Shown here: positions 52,959 to 63,365 of the stretch, one piece after another
Layout of the letters: every line of letters starts with the position of its first letter
Numbering within the stretch: the stretch's first letter is position 1
DNA from: Bimuria novae-zelandiae CBS 107.79
Taxonomy: Eukaryota > Ascomycota > Dothideomycetes > Pleosporales > Didymosphaeriaceae
Assembly (NCBI GenBank): GCA_010015655.1
Contig: ML976669.1
Coordinates: forward strand, 300,700-364,699
Direction: 5' to 3'
Length of the DNA stretch: 64,000 bases
The notes under the pieces: model-generated
The model's input: only the letters and a program-made list of their open reading frames with translations
What the model was told of the DNA's origin: nothing
The model's database searches: none
Program-made: the position numbers and the translations under genes

Positions 52959-53537
52959 CCCGAGGATAGGAATGGTTGCATAGCATATAACCGCCAAAAT
53001 ATTCCCAGGCGTCTGTAGCATATCGTATCGCATACAATAGATCCCGCTTCAAACATTCACTTGTTCGTCCATGACATCACGCAATGAGCAAAGAATAGGG
53101 GCCCTCCACCAATGATTTTGTAATCATCTTCAAAACACTCAGCCTCATTTTCAAGCCTCCACTTCTTCGCGACATCAGCAGCATCGTGACCCTTCACCGA
53201 TTATTTTGTAATCATCGTGGCCTCCCCACATCGTTGTGGTGCCCACCCCTACGCGTCTGCCAAACTCGCTAGCCCCGCACCCGCCCCACATCCTCCCCAA
53301 AGCAGCACCCCTGCAGCACCACCACTATCAGACATACCGGGAGAAAGGGCATACAATATGGATGCGCATGCATGTAGAATACCTATCGCGGCGATGACAA
53401 GCGCAGGGTGGGGTAGGTTGTAACGGAAGTGGTGCCCTGCGCGAGGCGTGGGCTGGCAAGCTCTGACGCCGATTTTTTGAGGACTACCTATATGGACCTT
53501 GGAAGTTGCTTTGCAACATTATTTTTCCATAGGTGAT
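52959..53537. other. Intergenic, upstream of the carrier gene
   Basis: About 580 bp. A near-repeat (accaatgattttgtaatcatc at about 53109 and accgattattttgtaatcatc at about 53196) occurs twice and could be a regulatory site, each with a palindromic core gattttgtaatc-like half. Confidence 0.45.
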
Positions 53538-54639
53538 ATGGCGTCGAAGGTATCGCAGAACGTTGACGCTGTGAGGTCGGAGAAAGCTGCTGTGCTGCCT
53601 TTTAGGTATCAGTTTGCTGCTGGGGCGGTTGCAGGGACCTCGGAGGTAAGAAAGAGTGCCGCGCGAGTGGTGTAGGCGGTGCTGATAATTTTAGATCCTG
53701 GTGATGTGAGAGAAAAGTCGCTACTTGAAGCTTGTGAAGTGCTAAGAATGTAGAAAGGTACCCTCTTGATGTGGTCAAGACGCGGATTCAATTGCAGCAT
53801 GGCGTAGCAAAAGATGGCCAAGGGTATACTGGCGTGCTGGACTGCTTCAGGAAGATCATAAAGAACGAGGGCGCGACGAGACTGTACCGTGGGATCACAG
53901 CGCCGATATTGATGGAGGTCCCTAAGAGGTTCGTTGTCATCCATTGAACTGTTCGACCAGGGAAGTGGGCTGATCCAATAACAGAGCTATCAAGTTCTCT
54001 GCCAACGACTCATTTGGTCCTTTCTACCAGCGCTTGTTCCAAGTCCCAGCTCTGACGCAGCCCCTCGCCGTGCTCACGGGTGCAAGTGCCGGCGCGGTTG
54101 AAAGCCTCGTTGTAGTTCCCTTCGAGCTACTCAAGATTCGTCTGCAGGACAAGACCTCTGCATCGCGATACAACGGTCTCTTCGACTGTCTCACTAAAGT
54201 CGTGAGACAAGAAGGACCTCTCGCGCTCTACAATGGCTTCGAAGCTACACTCTGGCGTCACATTGTGTGGAACGCTGGGTACTTTGGATGTATCTTTCAA
54301 GTGAGGGCGCAGCTACCCGAGCCATCGAAGTCGGCGAACCCAAAAGCGCAGAAGACGGTCAATGAATTGGTGGCAGGCTTTGTGGGCGGTATTGTGGGCA
54401 CTACGTTTAATACGCCACTCGATGTGGTCAAGAGTCGGATACAAAGCGTTGCCAAAGTGCAGGGCGTGAGAGGAAAGTATCAATGGGCATGGTCGAGCTT
54501 AGGGATAGTGGCAAGAGAAGAAGGTTTGAGGGCATTGTATAAGGGATATGTAGCAAAAATATTGAGGTTTGGGCCTGGCGGGGGTGTGCTGCTGGTTGTA
54601 TATTCAGCAGTTATAGATATGTTTGGGAAGGTGGTGTAA
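53538..54639 (+). CDS. Mitochondrial oxodicarboxylate carrier-like protein
   Basis: Exons 53538-53645, 53695-53705 (11 bp), 53758-53928 and 53985-54639; 314 residues. Three tandem carrier repeats with Px[DE]xx[RK] motifs: YPLDVVKTRIQ (rebuilt across the 11-bp exon), VPFELLKIRLQ and TPLDVVKSRIQ. Other signs are FQFAAG-type repeat starts (RYQFAAGAVAGTSE) and LMEVPKRAIKFSANDSF, a hallmark of the Odc1/Odc2 group that exchanges 2-oxoadipate and 2-oxoglutarate over the inner mitochondrial membrane. 3-Oxoadipate is a close isomer of 2-oxoadipate, so in this cluster the carrier may bring 3-oxoadipate to the mitochondrial CoA-transferase and thiolase (inference). Confidence 0.92.
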
Positions 54640-55723
54640 AGGTTTGTAGGACTCGAATATGAAGCCCCAGTAACCTCTCTAGTCCTAACGACGACGAAGG
54701 CGTAGCGCAATGGCCGCCCGAAACCATCCCTTGTGAGGATCGAAGATGGACATGCCTACTGTAGAAGCACAATCCCTGTGGGCTTATCAATATGCGTTTC
54801 AGGTCGCACGGCGTCGCTTCTCGGATCTTGGAACTGTATGTAACGGTTTGTTGAGAACCGGGTAAAGCAGCACAGTGAGGTGGCCAGCCCGTATATGCAC
54901 CTATGAGGCTATTGGCCAAAGCACCGAGATATGGCCTATAAACCAACGTACATCGAATAGATAATCACTATACCACATATCTATGCGAAGCTTGGCCGGC
55001 AGGCGATGTGACTCAGATCCGAATTTAGAGGGCGCGTGAACCATAGGTTTAACTCTCGTTCCTTAATCAAAGCGATCATCCGTCAATGATACGAGTTAGA
55101 TCGTCTATTCGTCCCTTCCTGGATCGATTCTCGAAGGATTCGAGAACTGCGTGACCAGAAGAGACAGGCCAGGGTTGATGCCCCACTACTGCAAGCCTTA
55201 CCAGGGTCCCCACATGCACGGGAGGGAGTCCGAAGATATGGAATCAATGAACGCCTACCTACCCATCAGCTGCGTGACGATGGTTAGCTGCTCGTGGGCT
55301 TGCCCAAAAGATCAAGGCAAACGATGAGGCTGTTGTTTGCGGCACGTCGAAGGCGACTGTCACCGTCACAATAGTGTGCGTGCGACAATCGTTTCACGTC
55401 ATGCAGAGAACGTAGCTCCGCCTCTGGTGCCTACTCCGTTAGAGCTGACAGGCGCTTCAAATGAAGCAGTGAGACTGCAGATGATATGCGCCAGCGAGTA
55501 GATGAAGGGCGAATTTGGAGGGAAGGCGCATCCCGGTCTTATATTGCTCCTAGGCGAGTCATGGGTAGCTCTTCCCCCGCAACTCAGGATGCCAACCGAG
55601 TCGTCGCTCCAGACTTGTCGACCGGCACTTCGCTCATCTATTCACTCTTCAAGACCCTTTCCGATTATACTGGACCGCTGAGGATATCGAAGCTCTTTAC
55701 GCGGACTGCCCGACACTACCCTT
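54640..55723. other. Intergenic, upstream of the regulator gene
   Basis: 1.08 kb. A 95-codon ORF at 55486-55773 overlaps the regulator's first exon in another frame and is not supported. No repeat found. Confidence 0.5.
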
Positions 55724-58700
55724 ATGGCCTTGAAGCAATGCAGCCTGTGCGACCGCAAGTTCACGAAGCTTGAGCATGTGAAGCGGCACGAACGATCGCG
55801 TAGGCGCCAATTCCTCTCGATGCGATGCCTTTTCACGACTAATTTAGGGCATAGATACCAGAGAGCGTCCCTATGAATGTCCGACGTGCAAGAAGCATTT
55901 TTCGCGCAGGTAAGACCTAAAACACCGGTTCCGCGGATTGCCACCAACAACGAATAGCGACGTATTATTTCGCCATTGCAAAGGCCATGCACAGAATGCT
56001 CTAAACAGGCTGAGCAATAGCCAGAAAAATCAGCAGCAGCAGCAGCAGCAACAGCAACAACAGCAACAACAGCAACAGCAACAGGGTGCGCAGAATACGA
56101 CCAACGACAAGCAGCAGAGTGAGGCCGGTCCTACATCGGAGCGAACACCACAACTTTCCCATGACCCAAGTTTATCACCTCTTTCAAGACGGAAAAGTTC
56201 ACAACAAGTCCCGCCGTCTGGAGACGGGGTGCAAAACCCTCAACAATCGCCGAATTTGCAATTGCAGCGATCTTCCATACAACAGCAGTCGTCCCCCGGC
56301 GAAAGCCGGTTAGAAGCGCTTCTCAACGCGGCGCAGCATCTCGGAACACCCGGCGACGTACCTTGGAGGTCACCCTCTCCAATAGATTTACCCACGGGCA
56401 ATGAGCGTTTCCTGACGCGTCAGCCGGACAATATGCCTCCACCTATTGATCCGGCAATTGACATGCTTTCCTTTTCGCCTCAGGACCACGTTTCCAGTCT
56501 TGACCAGTGGGCTTTCGAGCTAGTGCAGAGCAACCATCCACTCCCGAACCGGACACCAGCCGATGCTCTGCAAACTTGGTTGTTCCCTCTTGAAAATGAC
56601 ATTCTGGGTTCCCATCACATGGCCATTGACAGTCACTTCGACACCGGCATTTTCCGGAATGGTGGAGATAACCATGCCAGTCCATCCGGTAGCAATGTTT
56701 CAATCGCGAGCAGGATACCCGAAGAGCGCTTTTCGCGAGTGGAAAGCTGTTGGCCCTCAAAATCTCGGACGCCATCCCGCTTGATGCCGACCTTGTGGCA
56801 GTGTCTGGTTTCGGCAGATTGCTCGAATATCCTTTCAGAAATTCCTTCTGGTGTTATTGAGACCCCGATCAGTGAGCGCGAAAGAAGAAATTCACGATGG
56901 GGCCTCGACGAAGAATGCAGGGACCTGTTACAAGGCGCACTCAATAACGCACCGCAAGCGAACAGTCTCCGTTCTGAGTCATTTGGCGACACCGCATCAT
57001 CCAACGGTGAGGCTGGAGCGAGCCCTGGCAACGATGGTGTGCGCTTTCCACCTGCAGAGATTCTAGATATTGCTTTGGAGATGTATTTGTATTACTTCCA
57101 CCCAACATTGCCTATCATCCACATTCCTACTTTCTCGGCGAAGAACGCTTCGAGGTCGTTGCTACTTTCCATGTGCCTTATCGGGCTCAGCATCCTCGGC
57201 ACAGCTGGAGCCGCGAGATTCGTATCGCGTACATATCCGGTAAGTCTGGCCAACTTCTCCATACCAGAAGCGGGAGCTAATTAAAGTATCAGGTGGTCTT
57301 GCAAATGGTCTCTGCGGAACTGCAATCGTTATCGACAAGTAACCACACTCCACAAAAACAGATGCGCATCCTTGCCACAGGACTGCTAGCTCTGAACTTA
57401 GCTTCTATAACTGGCGTAAGCAGGAACGTGGCAAAAGGTGAAACATTTGCTAAGCAGGAGCAGCGCAAGAGTCGAATAGCTCATGCTGGGAATCTCTACA
57501 ACGACTTAATTATGGTAGGTGAAGTGCCATTCGTGCGAGCGAGCATTGTTGACAATTAAAGGCGGCACAAAAACACGGGCTGTTCTCTGCGAATGAGAGC
57601 GCACCACCAGATTCGTTCTTGGAAGATATATTGGATATTGACGCTCGATGGAAGGCGTGGTGTCGGGTAGAATGCGCGAAACGGTAAGCAAGAACTCGTC
57701 TTGGTTTAGGCCTTGCTAAAAGTGTCAGGATCGTTTTCGGTCTGCTGGAGGCAGACTGCTGGTACGCGTCGTACCTTTCGGCTTCGCCGCTGATACGACC
57801 CGAATCAGTGCAGATACTACCACCCTCGGAGTATAACCTGTACCATGCGAATTCTCCCACCAAGTGGTTCAACTTAGTACAGCGCGGGGCTCGGATACAT
57901 TCGAATCGCATCACACCCTCCTACCTACCGACACCAGGGCTGAAGCTGGACTCTAGCACCCTTCGGAGTCTGCTTACGCTGTTCCTCCTCCGAGTATACG
58001 AAGCCAACGACCGGTTGGCCAATATTAGTGGACCCCAGAAGCACCTCGAGCCGTGGCGTGTATATTCGGAGGATCCTAGAAGTCGCGAGCTGATACCGCT
58101 CCTGGTGAATTTCTCATCGTCGTCCATTGACGCATTACGAACGGCAGACCTCAACTCCGCAGTGCTCTGGCACTCAACGTGCATGATGCTCGGAGCGAAC
58201 ATGCGCTATTTCGAGCTTGCCGCTGGACGGGCGGGGTCTGGACCCGCAATAGCTGCTCTGGAAGATATCTCGGTATGGTCACAGACACCATCCGCACGAA
58301 GAGCAGTGTTGCACGCCGCGCACGTCTTCAAACTCCTCTTCGACCGCAAAGTCTCCGATATCGTCAACCCACACAGCTGCGTTGCGCTCTTCCAAGCCGC
58401 GCTCGTCCTCGGGTTGTACATCTTCACAGTTCCTCCCACCCCCTGCGGCATCAATGATAACTGCGTCGAGCTGCTTGATCTTATCGACTGGACCCACGTA
58501 GGCCAAGTCGGCCTTATTGACTCGCCGCACTCCCCTGGGACATCCTTAGGCTTCGGCGACGCGTCTGTGTTGAACTTCATCCGCAGCGGCGGTCCCTTCA
58601 GCATAACGGGCATCGCGCTCGAAGGCGGGTACCTCGCCGCCCGAAGAACACTTCTGCACTGCGCAGACCTGATGGACGGCATGGGGAGGTGGAAGAGTCG

Positions 58701-58776
58701 AACCTTTTCGCAGATTTTACACATCATGAGCGACGATCTTACGGAAACGGATGCAATGGATAGCGAGGATGCATGA
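55724..58776 (+). CDS. C2H2 zinc-finger transcription factor with fungal-specific TF domain
   Basis: Exons 55724-55799, 55855-55909, 55958-57239, 57293-57415, 57458-57514, 57562-57683 and 57729-58776; about 920 residues. Two N-terminal C2H2 fingers span three exons: CSLCDRKFTKLEHVKRHERSH and CPTCKKHFSRSDVLFRHCKGH. A Gln run (about 18 Gln, 56026-56083) follows, then a Ser/Pro/Gln-rich linker and, from about residue 410, the fungal_trans regulatory domain (PPAEILDIALEMYLYYFHPT, LPIIHIPTFSAKNASRSLLL, then LLEADCWYASYLSASPL). Fingers plus this domain define nuclear regulators of carbon or secondary metabolism. As the only regulator at the cluster edge it is the likely activator (inference). The acceptor of exon 5 could be 57455 instead of 57458. 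A stop upstream in frame fixes the ATG. Confidence 0.88.
56026..56083 (+). repeat. CAG/CAA microsatellite coding poly-Gln
   Basis: A run of CAG and CAA codons in the regulator gene, likely to vary in length between strains. Confidence 0.9.
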
Positions 58777-59398
58777 CGGTTACCGTCCTCTTCCCTGGAG
58801 TGCTTGTCGATTACCGAACTCCGGGACAGGTGGGGAAGGGGATGAATGTACGATTACTGACGTCTGTCTTGCATCGCGAGAGTTTGTATATATGATACTT
58901 TGGGTACTCATGGGTTTGGGGGTTTGCGGAAAAGTAGGAGGCGGTTGTCCTAGGGGTTGTACACTTGTGAGCGTTTCATCAACGCTGTGTGTCGCTGCAA
59001 ATAAAAGCACTACATTACCATTGCGAAACATTCTATAACGCTCCAGCATGATCGTGAAGGTTACAAGGCCAGATAAGACAGTTCTATTTAGTATCGTCTT
59101 TGTACTGTGTGTTACCCCGGAAATACAGTGGTTAAACTATGCGCTTATGCGCTCCACACATGTCTACATTACGCGCCCGATGCAGGGTGGGGAGGTGGTG
59201 TTTCTAGTGCTGCGGCTGCTACCCCAGGCTTCGAGCATATGTGGGGTACCTCCAACCAGCTACCTAGGTAATGAAACACCACCGCGACGTGTCGCCATCA
59301 GACCTTCAATGTTCACAAGCAATTCTACTCGTTCACGCCTCTCCTTCCCATTCTGTTTCTCTCACTGCTTGCCTCCTCTTTCCTCAACCTAATTCACA
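58777..59398. other. Intergenic stretch
   Basis: 3' flank of the regulator (aataaaa at about 59000) and upstream region of the P450. No gene seen. Confidence 0.5.
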
Positions 59399-61092
59399 AT
59401 GTCATTCGCCCTCATCATCCTGCTCCTCGTAGCAGCCTCAGTGCTATACTACACGCGTACTTCAACCCGCATACCAAAAGGCTACAAGCCCGCGCCAGGC
59501 CCCAAAGGCCTCCCCCTCATCGGCAACGCGCACCAACTCCGCGCACACCCACACCGCCAAATCACGTCCTGGGCGCGCACCTACGGCGAGATCTACAAGA
59601 TTCGTCTGGGCTGGAACGACTGGTACATGCTCTGCTCACCCGACGCCGTAAAAGAGATCATGGACCGCCAGAGCAAGGACAGCAGCTCGCGGGCGCCGCT
59701 GCCGGTCGCGAGTCAGGCGCTCAGCGGAGGCCTGCGGTTCTTGTTCATGGAGTATGGACCTGAGTGGAGGAAGTTGCGGGCGATTAGTCATAGATTGTTG
59801 ACGCCGGGGGTCAGCGCGACGTTTAAGCCGAGTCAGGAGTGGGAGGCGAGGTTGATGTTGGAGGAGGTGTTGAGGGGCGCGGGTGAGAGGGAGGGGAGGG
59901 GGAGTGAAGTGGCGTATAAGGCTGTGAGGAGGTATACAGTTAGTGTTATTATGACGAGTACGTATGGGAGGAGGATTGCGGAGTGGGTACGTATGCTCGT
60001 TTGCCGTTTTCTTTGACTGTGCATTGGTTGTGTGAGGCTGATGGTTGGTAGGACTGCGGCGAGGTCAAGGAGATTTATGGGATTATGAACGACTTCTCTA
60101 ATGTCGCGGCGCCGGGGACATACCTTGCGGACACGCTGCCGTTCCTTGGGAAGTTACCACCAAGCCTGCAGTGGTGGCGGAAGCCTCTCAAGCCGCTGTT
60201 CGACCGCCAGGCCAATCTCTGGATGTCTCTGTTTTCGTCATTGAAGACGCAGATGGAGACCAAGCAGGCACCCGAGTGCTTCGTCAAGCAGCTCATCGAG
60301 AGTAACTATGAGAAGCAAGGCATCAGCGAGCTCCAAGCTGCTTTTCTCGCGGGCTCGCTCATCGAAGCTGGGAGCGAGACGACCAGCGCGGCGGTCAACA
60401 GTGCGATCCTTTACCTGTCTGCCTACCCAGAAGTGCAGCATAAAGCATGGGAAGAGCTTGACAGGGTGGTAGGAAAAGAGAGATCGCCGACGTACGACGA
60501 TGAAGAGAACTTGCCCTATATCCGCGCCATCGTCAAAGAAACGATGCGCATCCGACCCGTCACGAACATCGGCTCGCCGCACTATACCACCGCCCCGATC
60601 GTGTACAAGGACGTATTCATACCAGCCAACTCAATCGTTGCCCTCGAGCAGTACCCCATCCACTACGACCCCGCACTCTTTCCAGATCCCACGCGCTTCA
60701 ACCCGGAGCGGTACCTCGCTTTTCCCGAGAAATCGGGCTTTTACGCCGGTGGCTCTGCAGCTTCCCGCGATCACTGGAACTTCGGGGCTGGAAGGCGCAT
60801 TTGCTCGGGTCTTCATCTGGCGGAGAACAGTATGTTCATTGTGCTCGCGAAGTTACTCTGGGCATTCGATATCAGGCCGCCGATCGATGAGGCAGGTAGA
60901 GAGATGGAGGTCGATCTGAGCGATGGGGCGTTTGAGGCGGGTGGAAACACGATCGCGAAGCCGTACAGTGTGAGGTGGATTGTGAGAAGTGATGAGGTGA
61001 GGGGGACGATTCAGAGAGAAGCGATGGAGGCGAAGAGAGATGGGTACGTATTGAGAGGGGTCAAAGTTGGTGAGGAGGGGATCGAGGTTTAG
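59399..61092 (+). CDS. Cytochrome P450 monooxygenase (CYP64/OrdA-like)
   Basis: Exons 59399-59986 and 60052-61092; 542 residues. N-terminal anchor ALIILLLVAASVLYYT, hinge KPAPGPKGLPLIGN, C-helix PEWRKLRAISHRLL, I-helix IEAGSETTSAAVNS with the acid-alcohol pair, K-helix ETMRIRP (ExxR), PERF-like FNPERYL, and the heme loop FGAGRRICSGLHLAEN with the thiolate Cys at about residue 447. Overall it resembles O-methylsterigmatocystin-oxidoreductase-type P450s, a group with many catabolic and biosynthetic members. It follows the cluster regulator by 620 bp and could be an extra cluster member that hydroxylates the starting compound (inference). Confidence 0.93.
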
Positions 61093-61329
61093 ACGACAAG
61101 TTCATTATGTTTGTGTATGGACGCTTAGCAAACAAAATTTTCTGATGTCACGCGCTCGCGGCTGCGCTGGTTCAACCTCAAATCGCACCTGCTGTTTATA
61201 TATCGTGCCTTCCGCAAGCACGGCCCGCAGGAGCGCGCTTTCCCTAGGCACCTGAGCGCACGTCACCCGCCGCACTTAATACTCCATACATTCTTTGTGC
61301 ACTGTCTCTTGCTCTCACTCACTGCACCT

Positions 61330-63365
61330 ATGGCATCCAAACCGGACGAGAGCTCTGCGCAAGCCCCGATGCATAGTCCTGGAAACGCTCACGACGAGAT
61401 GGCAGCTAATAGGCATGCGGTAGAGCAGCCCAGCACTCCTGCTATTCAAGAGGAACTTCCATCCCACGACGAATCAAGCGACCGCATGTCTTCCACTCCG
61501 GTCCGCTCATCTGAGCAGCGTCCACCTAGCATCCAGATCACCAGCTCGCCTCCGGTCCACGAGTCGTATGAGCTGCGGTACTCCCCGCCGAATGTGTCGG
61601 CTGTCTCCAGCTTGCTGACCTCGCCGGCCACGCCGTCGTTCATTAGGCCGCGTCACCCACGGTCATCGTCACCTGATGCTGATCTCAGCAGCAGCCCGAT
61701 CCAAGAAGACAGGATGCAGAAGCCGGTCACCGAGGAAGATGACATCGACTGCTCAGATTCGGAAGTTTTCCAGCGTGGGTACAGCGTTAACGGTGAAGAT
61801 AATGGAGACGAGGCCGGCGAAGGCGATTTCGAGGAAGGGAATGCTTTGACGTACTATGGTGCCCCGCAACCTGTATGGGACGTCAACGACCCTAATATTG
61901 ACCCTGAATCGCGAGAGTACGTCCTGTCGGCACGTGCCTATACGCTTCGGCTGGCGGCCAAAGAAGAGGCTGAGAAGGACGATGCTGAGGACGTGATGAA
62001 TCCACCAATCGAAGGTGGCGAAGGCTTTGTGGTTCCGCGTGTGGAAGGATTTACTTCTGTGGGTGAGGAAGAGTTAGGTCGCATATTGAGCAATGGAACA
62101 GGACCTGTAAGTACAGCCCGAGAACGGAAGCCTCGGTGTCAACGACTCTCGTATCTACCTTGCCTGGAGTAACACGCAAAATCACAAAGCAGAAGTTCTA
62201 TGGACGTGCAGCTGACAACGTAAACAGGATGGCGCACATGATTTCTCGCAAGACGACGGTACTGCGTCGCCTTGGTCGTCCACTCACTCACTCGTCCGAC
62301 GCGCATCGTCTCCCAGCGGCCGGCCCATGTCCTCATTCGGTAGTCTCAACGTAATGCGTGCGGGCAGCCGAGCCCACGTCAAGTTTGCGGCAGATGCCGC
62401 TGCGAGCGACACGCCCTTCGCCAAGACCATGAAGTACTTCAAGAAGTTCACAGATAAAGAGAACACACCCTCCAAGTCCCGCCGTAACGCCTCTTTGCCG
62501 GACGAGATTGCCGAGCTAGCGAAGGCTGCGCAGCAGGAAGGGATTGAAGACGACAAGGAGATGTGGGACAAGTATATGGAGATCGATTTTGCGCCTGACG
62601 ATCCGGTCATGGGGGACGAAATAGCTGGGGACCTCATCATGATGGGAACGCCAACCAGGCAGGGTGGTCGTATTGCAAATGGCCACTGCAGCTCAACGCC
62701 ATTGCTCCATCCGAAGCACCAAGTAGCTTCACGAGGACTCGAGAAAGAAGGCACCGTGTACGAAGTCAGCATTCCAGGCCATTATGATGACGCCTTCCAG
62801 CTGCGCTTCCGCTCCAAGTCTTCCTTCGAGCATGTCGCATCCTTCATCCGCCAGCGTGGTGAAGATCTGGAGGCTAGTCCAGCAGATATCGACTATGTGG
62901 TTGAGGTGAGTTCACCCAGCATCAAGGTGAAAGTTTGCAAGATTTGTCCTATTCCTGCAAGTCTCACGTAGAGGCCTATCTGACGAGACTTTGCAGGAAT
63001 TCCTCAAAAGCCCTTCGAACTTCATTGTAACAGATGAAAGCCCAGACGCCATGGGTTCGGAGCTTGGTTCTCAAGACGGCAAGTCCGTTGCCGATTCGCG
63101 CGGGCGAAACTCTATCGAGGCAGCCGAACTCAAGGGCACGCCATCCGCCAAAGGGGACTCCGAATATCAGGACCATGAATACGGTGATGCGGGGGACAAG
63201 CAGCTCATTCTCTACCAAGAAGATCCCGTCTTTGTCAAAGTCATCGGCATGCTTCCTCAGGCCATGTTCTGGACTGTCGCGCAGCCCATTGCACGCTACA
63301 CCAACAAGGCTTTCGACAAGACCTTGGGGATGCTGACCGGTCTGTCTCTGAACCCAGATGAGTAG
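61330..63365 (+). CDS. Large acidic protein of unknown function
   Basis: Exons 61330-62106, 62228-62905 and 62997-63365; 607 residues. The N-terminal half is disordered-looking: Ser/Pro-rich with many acids (EEDDIDCSDSEVF, EAGEGDFEEGNALTYYG). The middle has VKFAADAAASDTPFAKTMKY and SKSRRNASLPDEIAELAKAA. The last third is more ordered (YEVSIPGHYDDAFQLRFRS, VKVIGMLPQAMFWTVAQPIA, then NKAFDKTLGMLTGLSLNPDE). It has no signal peptide, and the hydrophobic piece near the end is too short and polar to be called a membrane span. I do not recognise a family. Regular GT-AG introns, all phase 0, and a strong ORF argue for a real gene. Confidence 0.75.
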
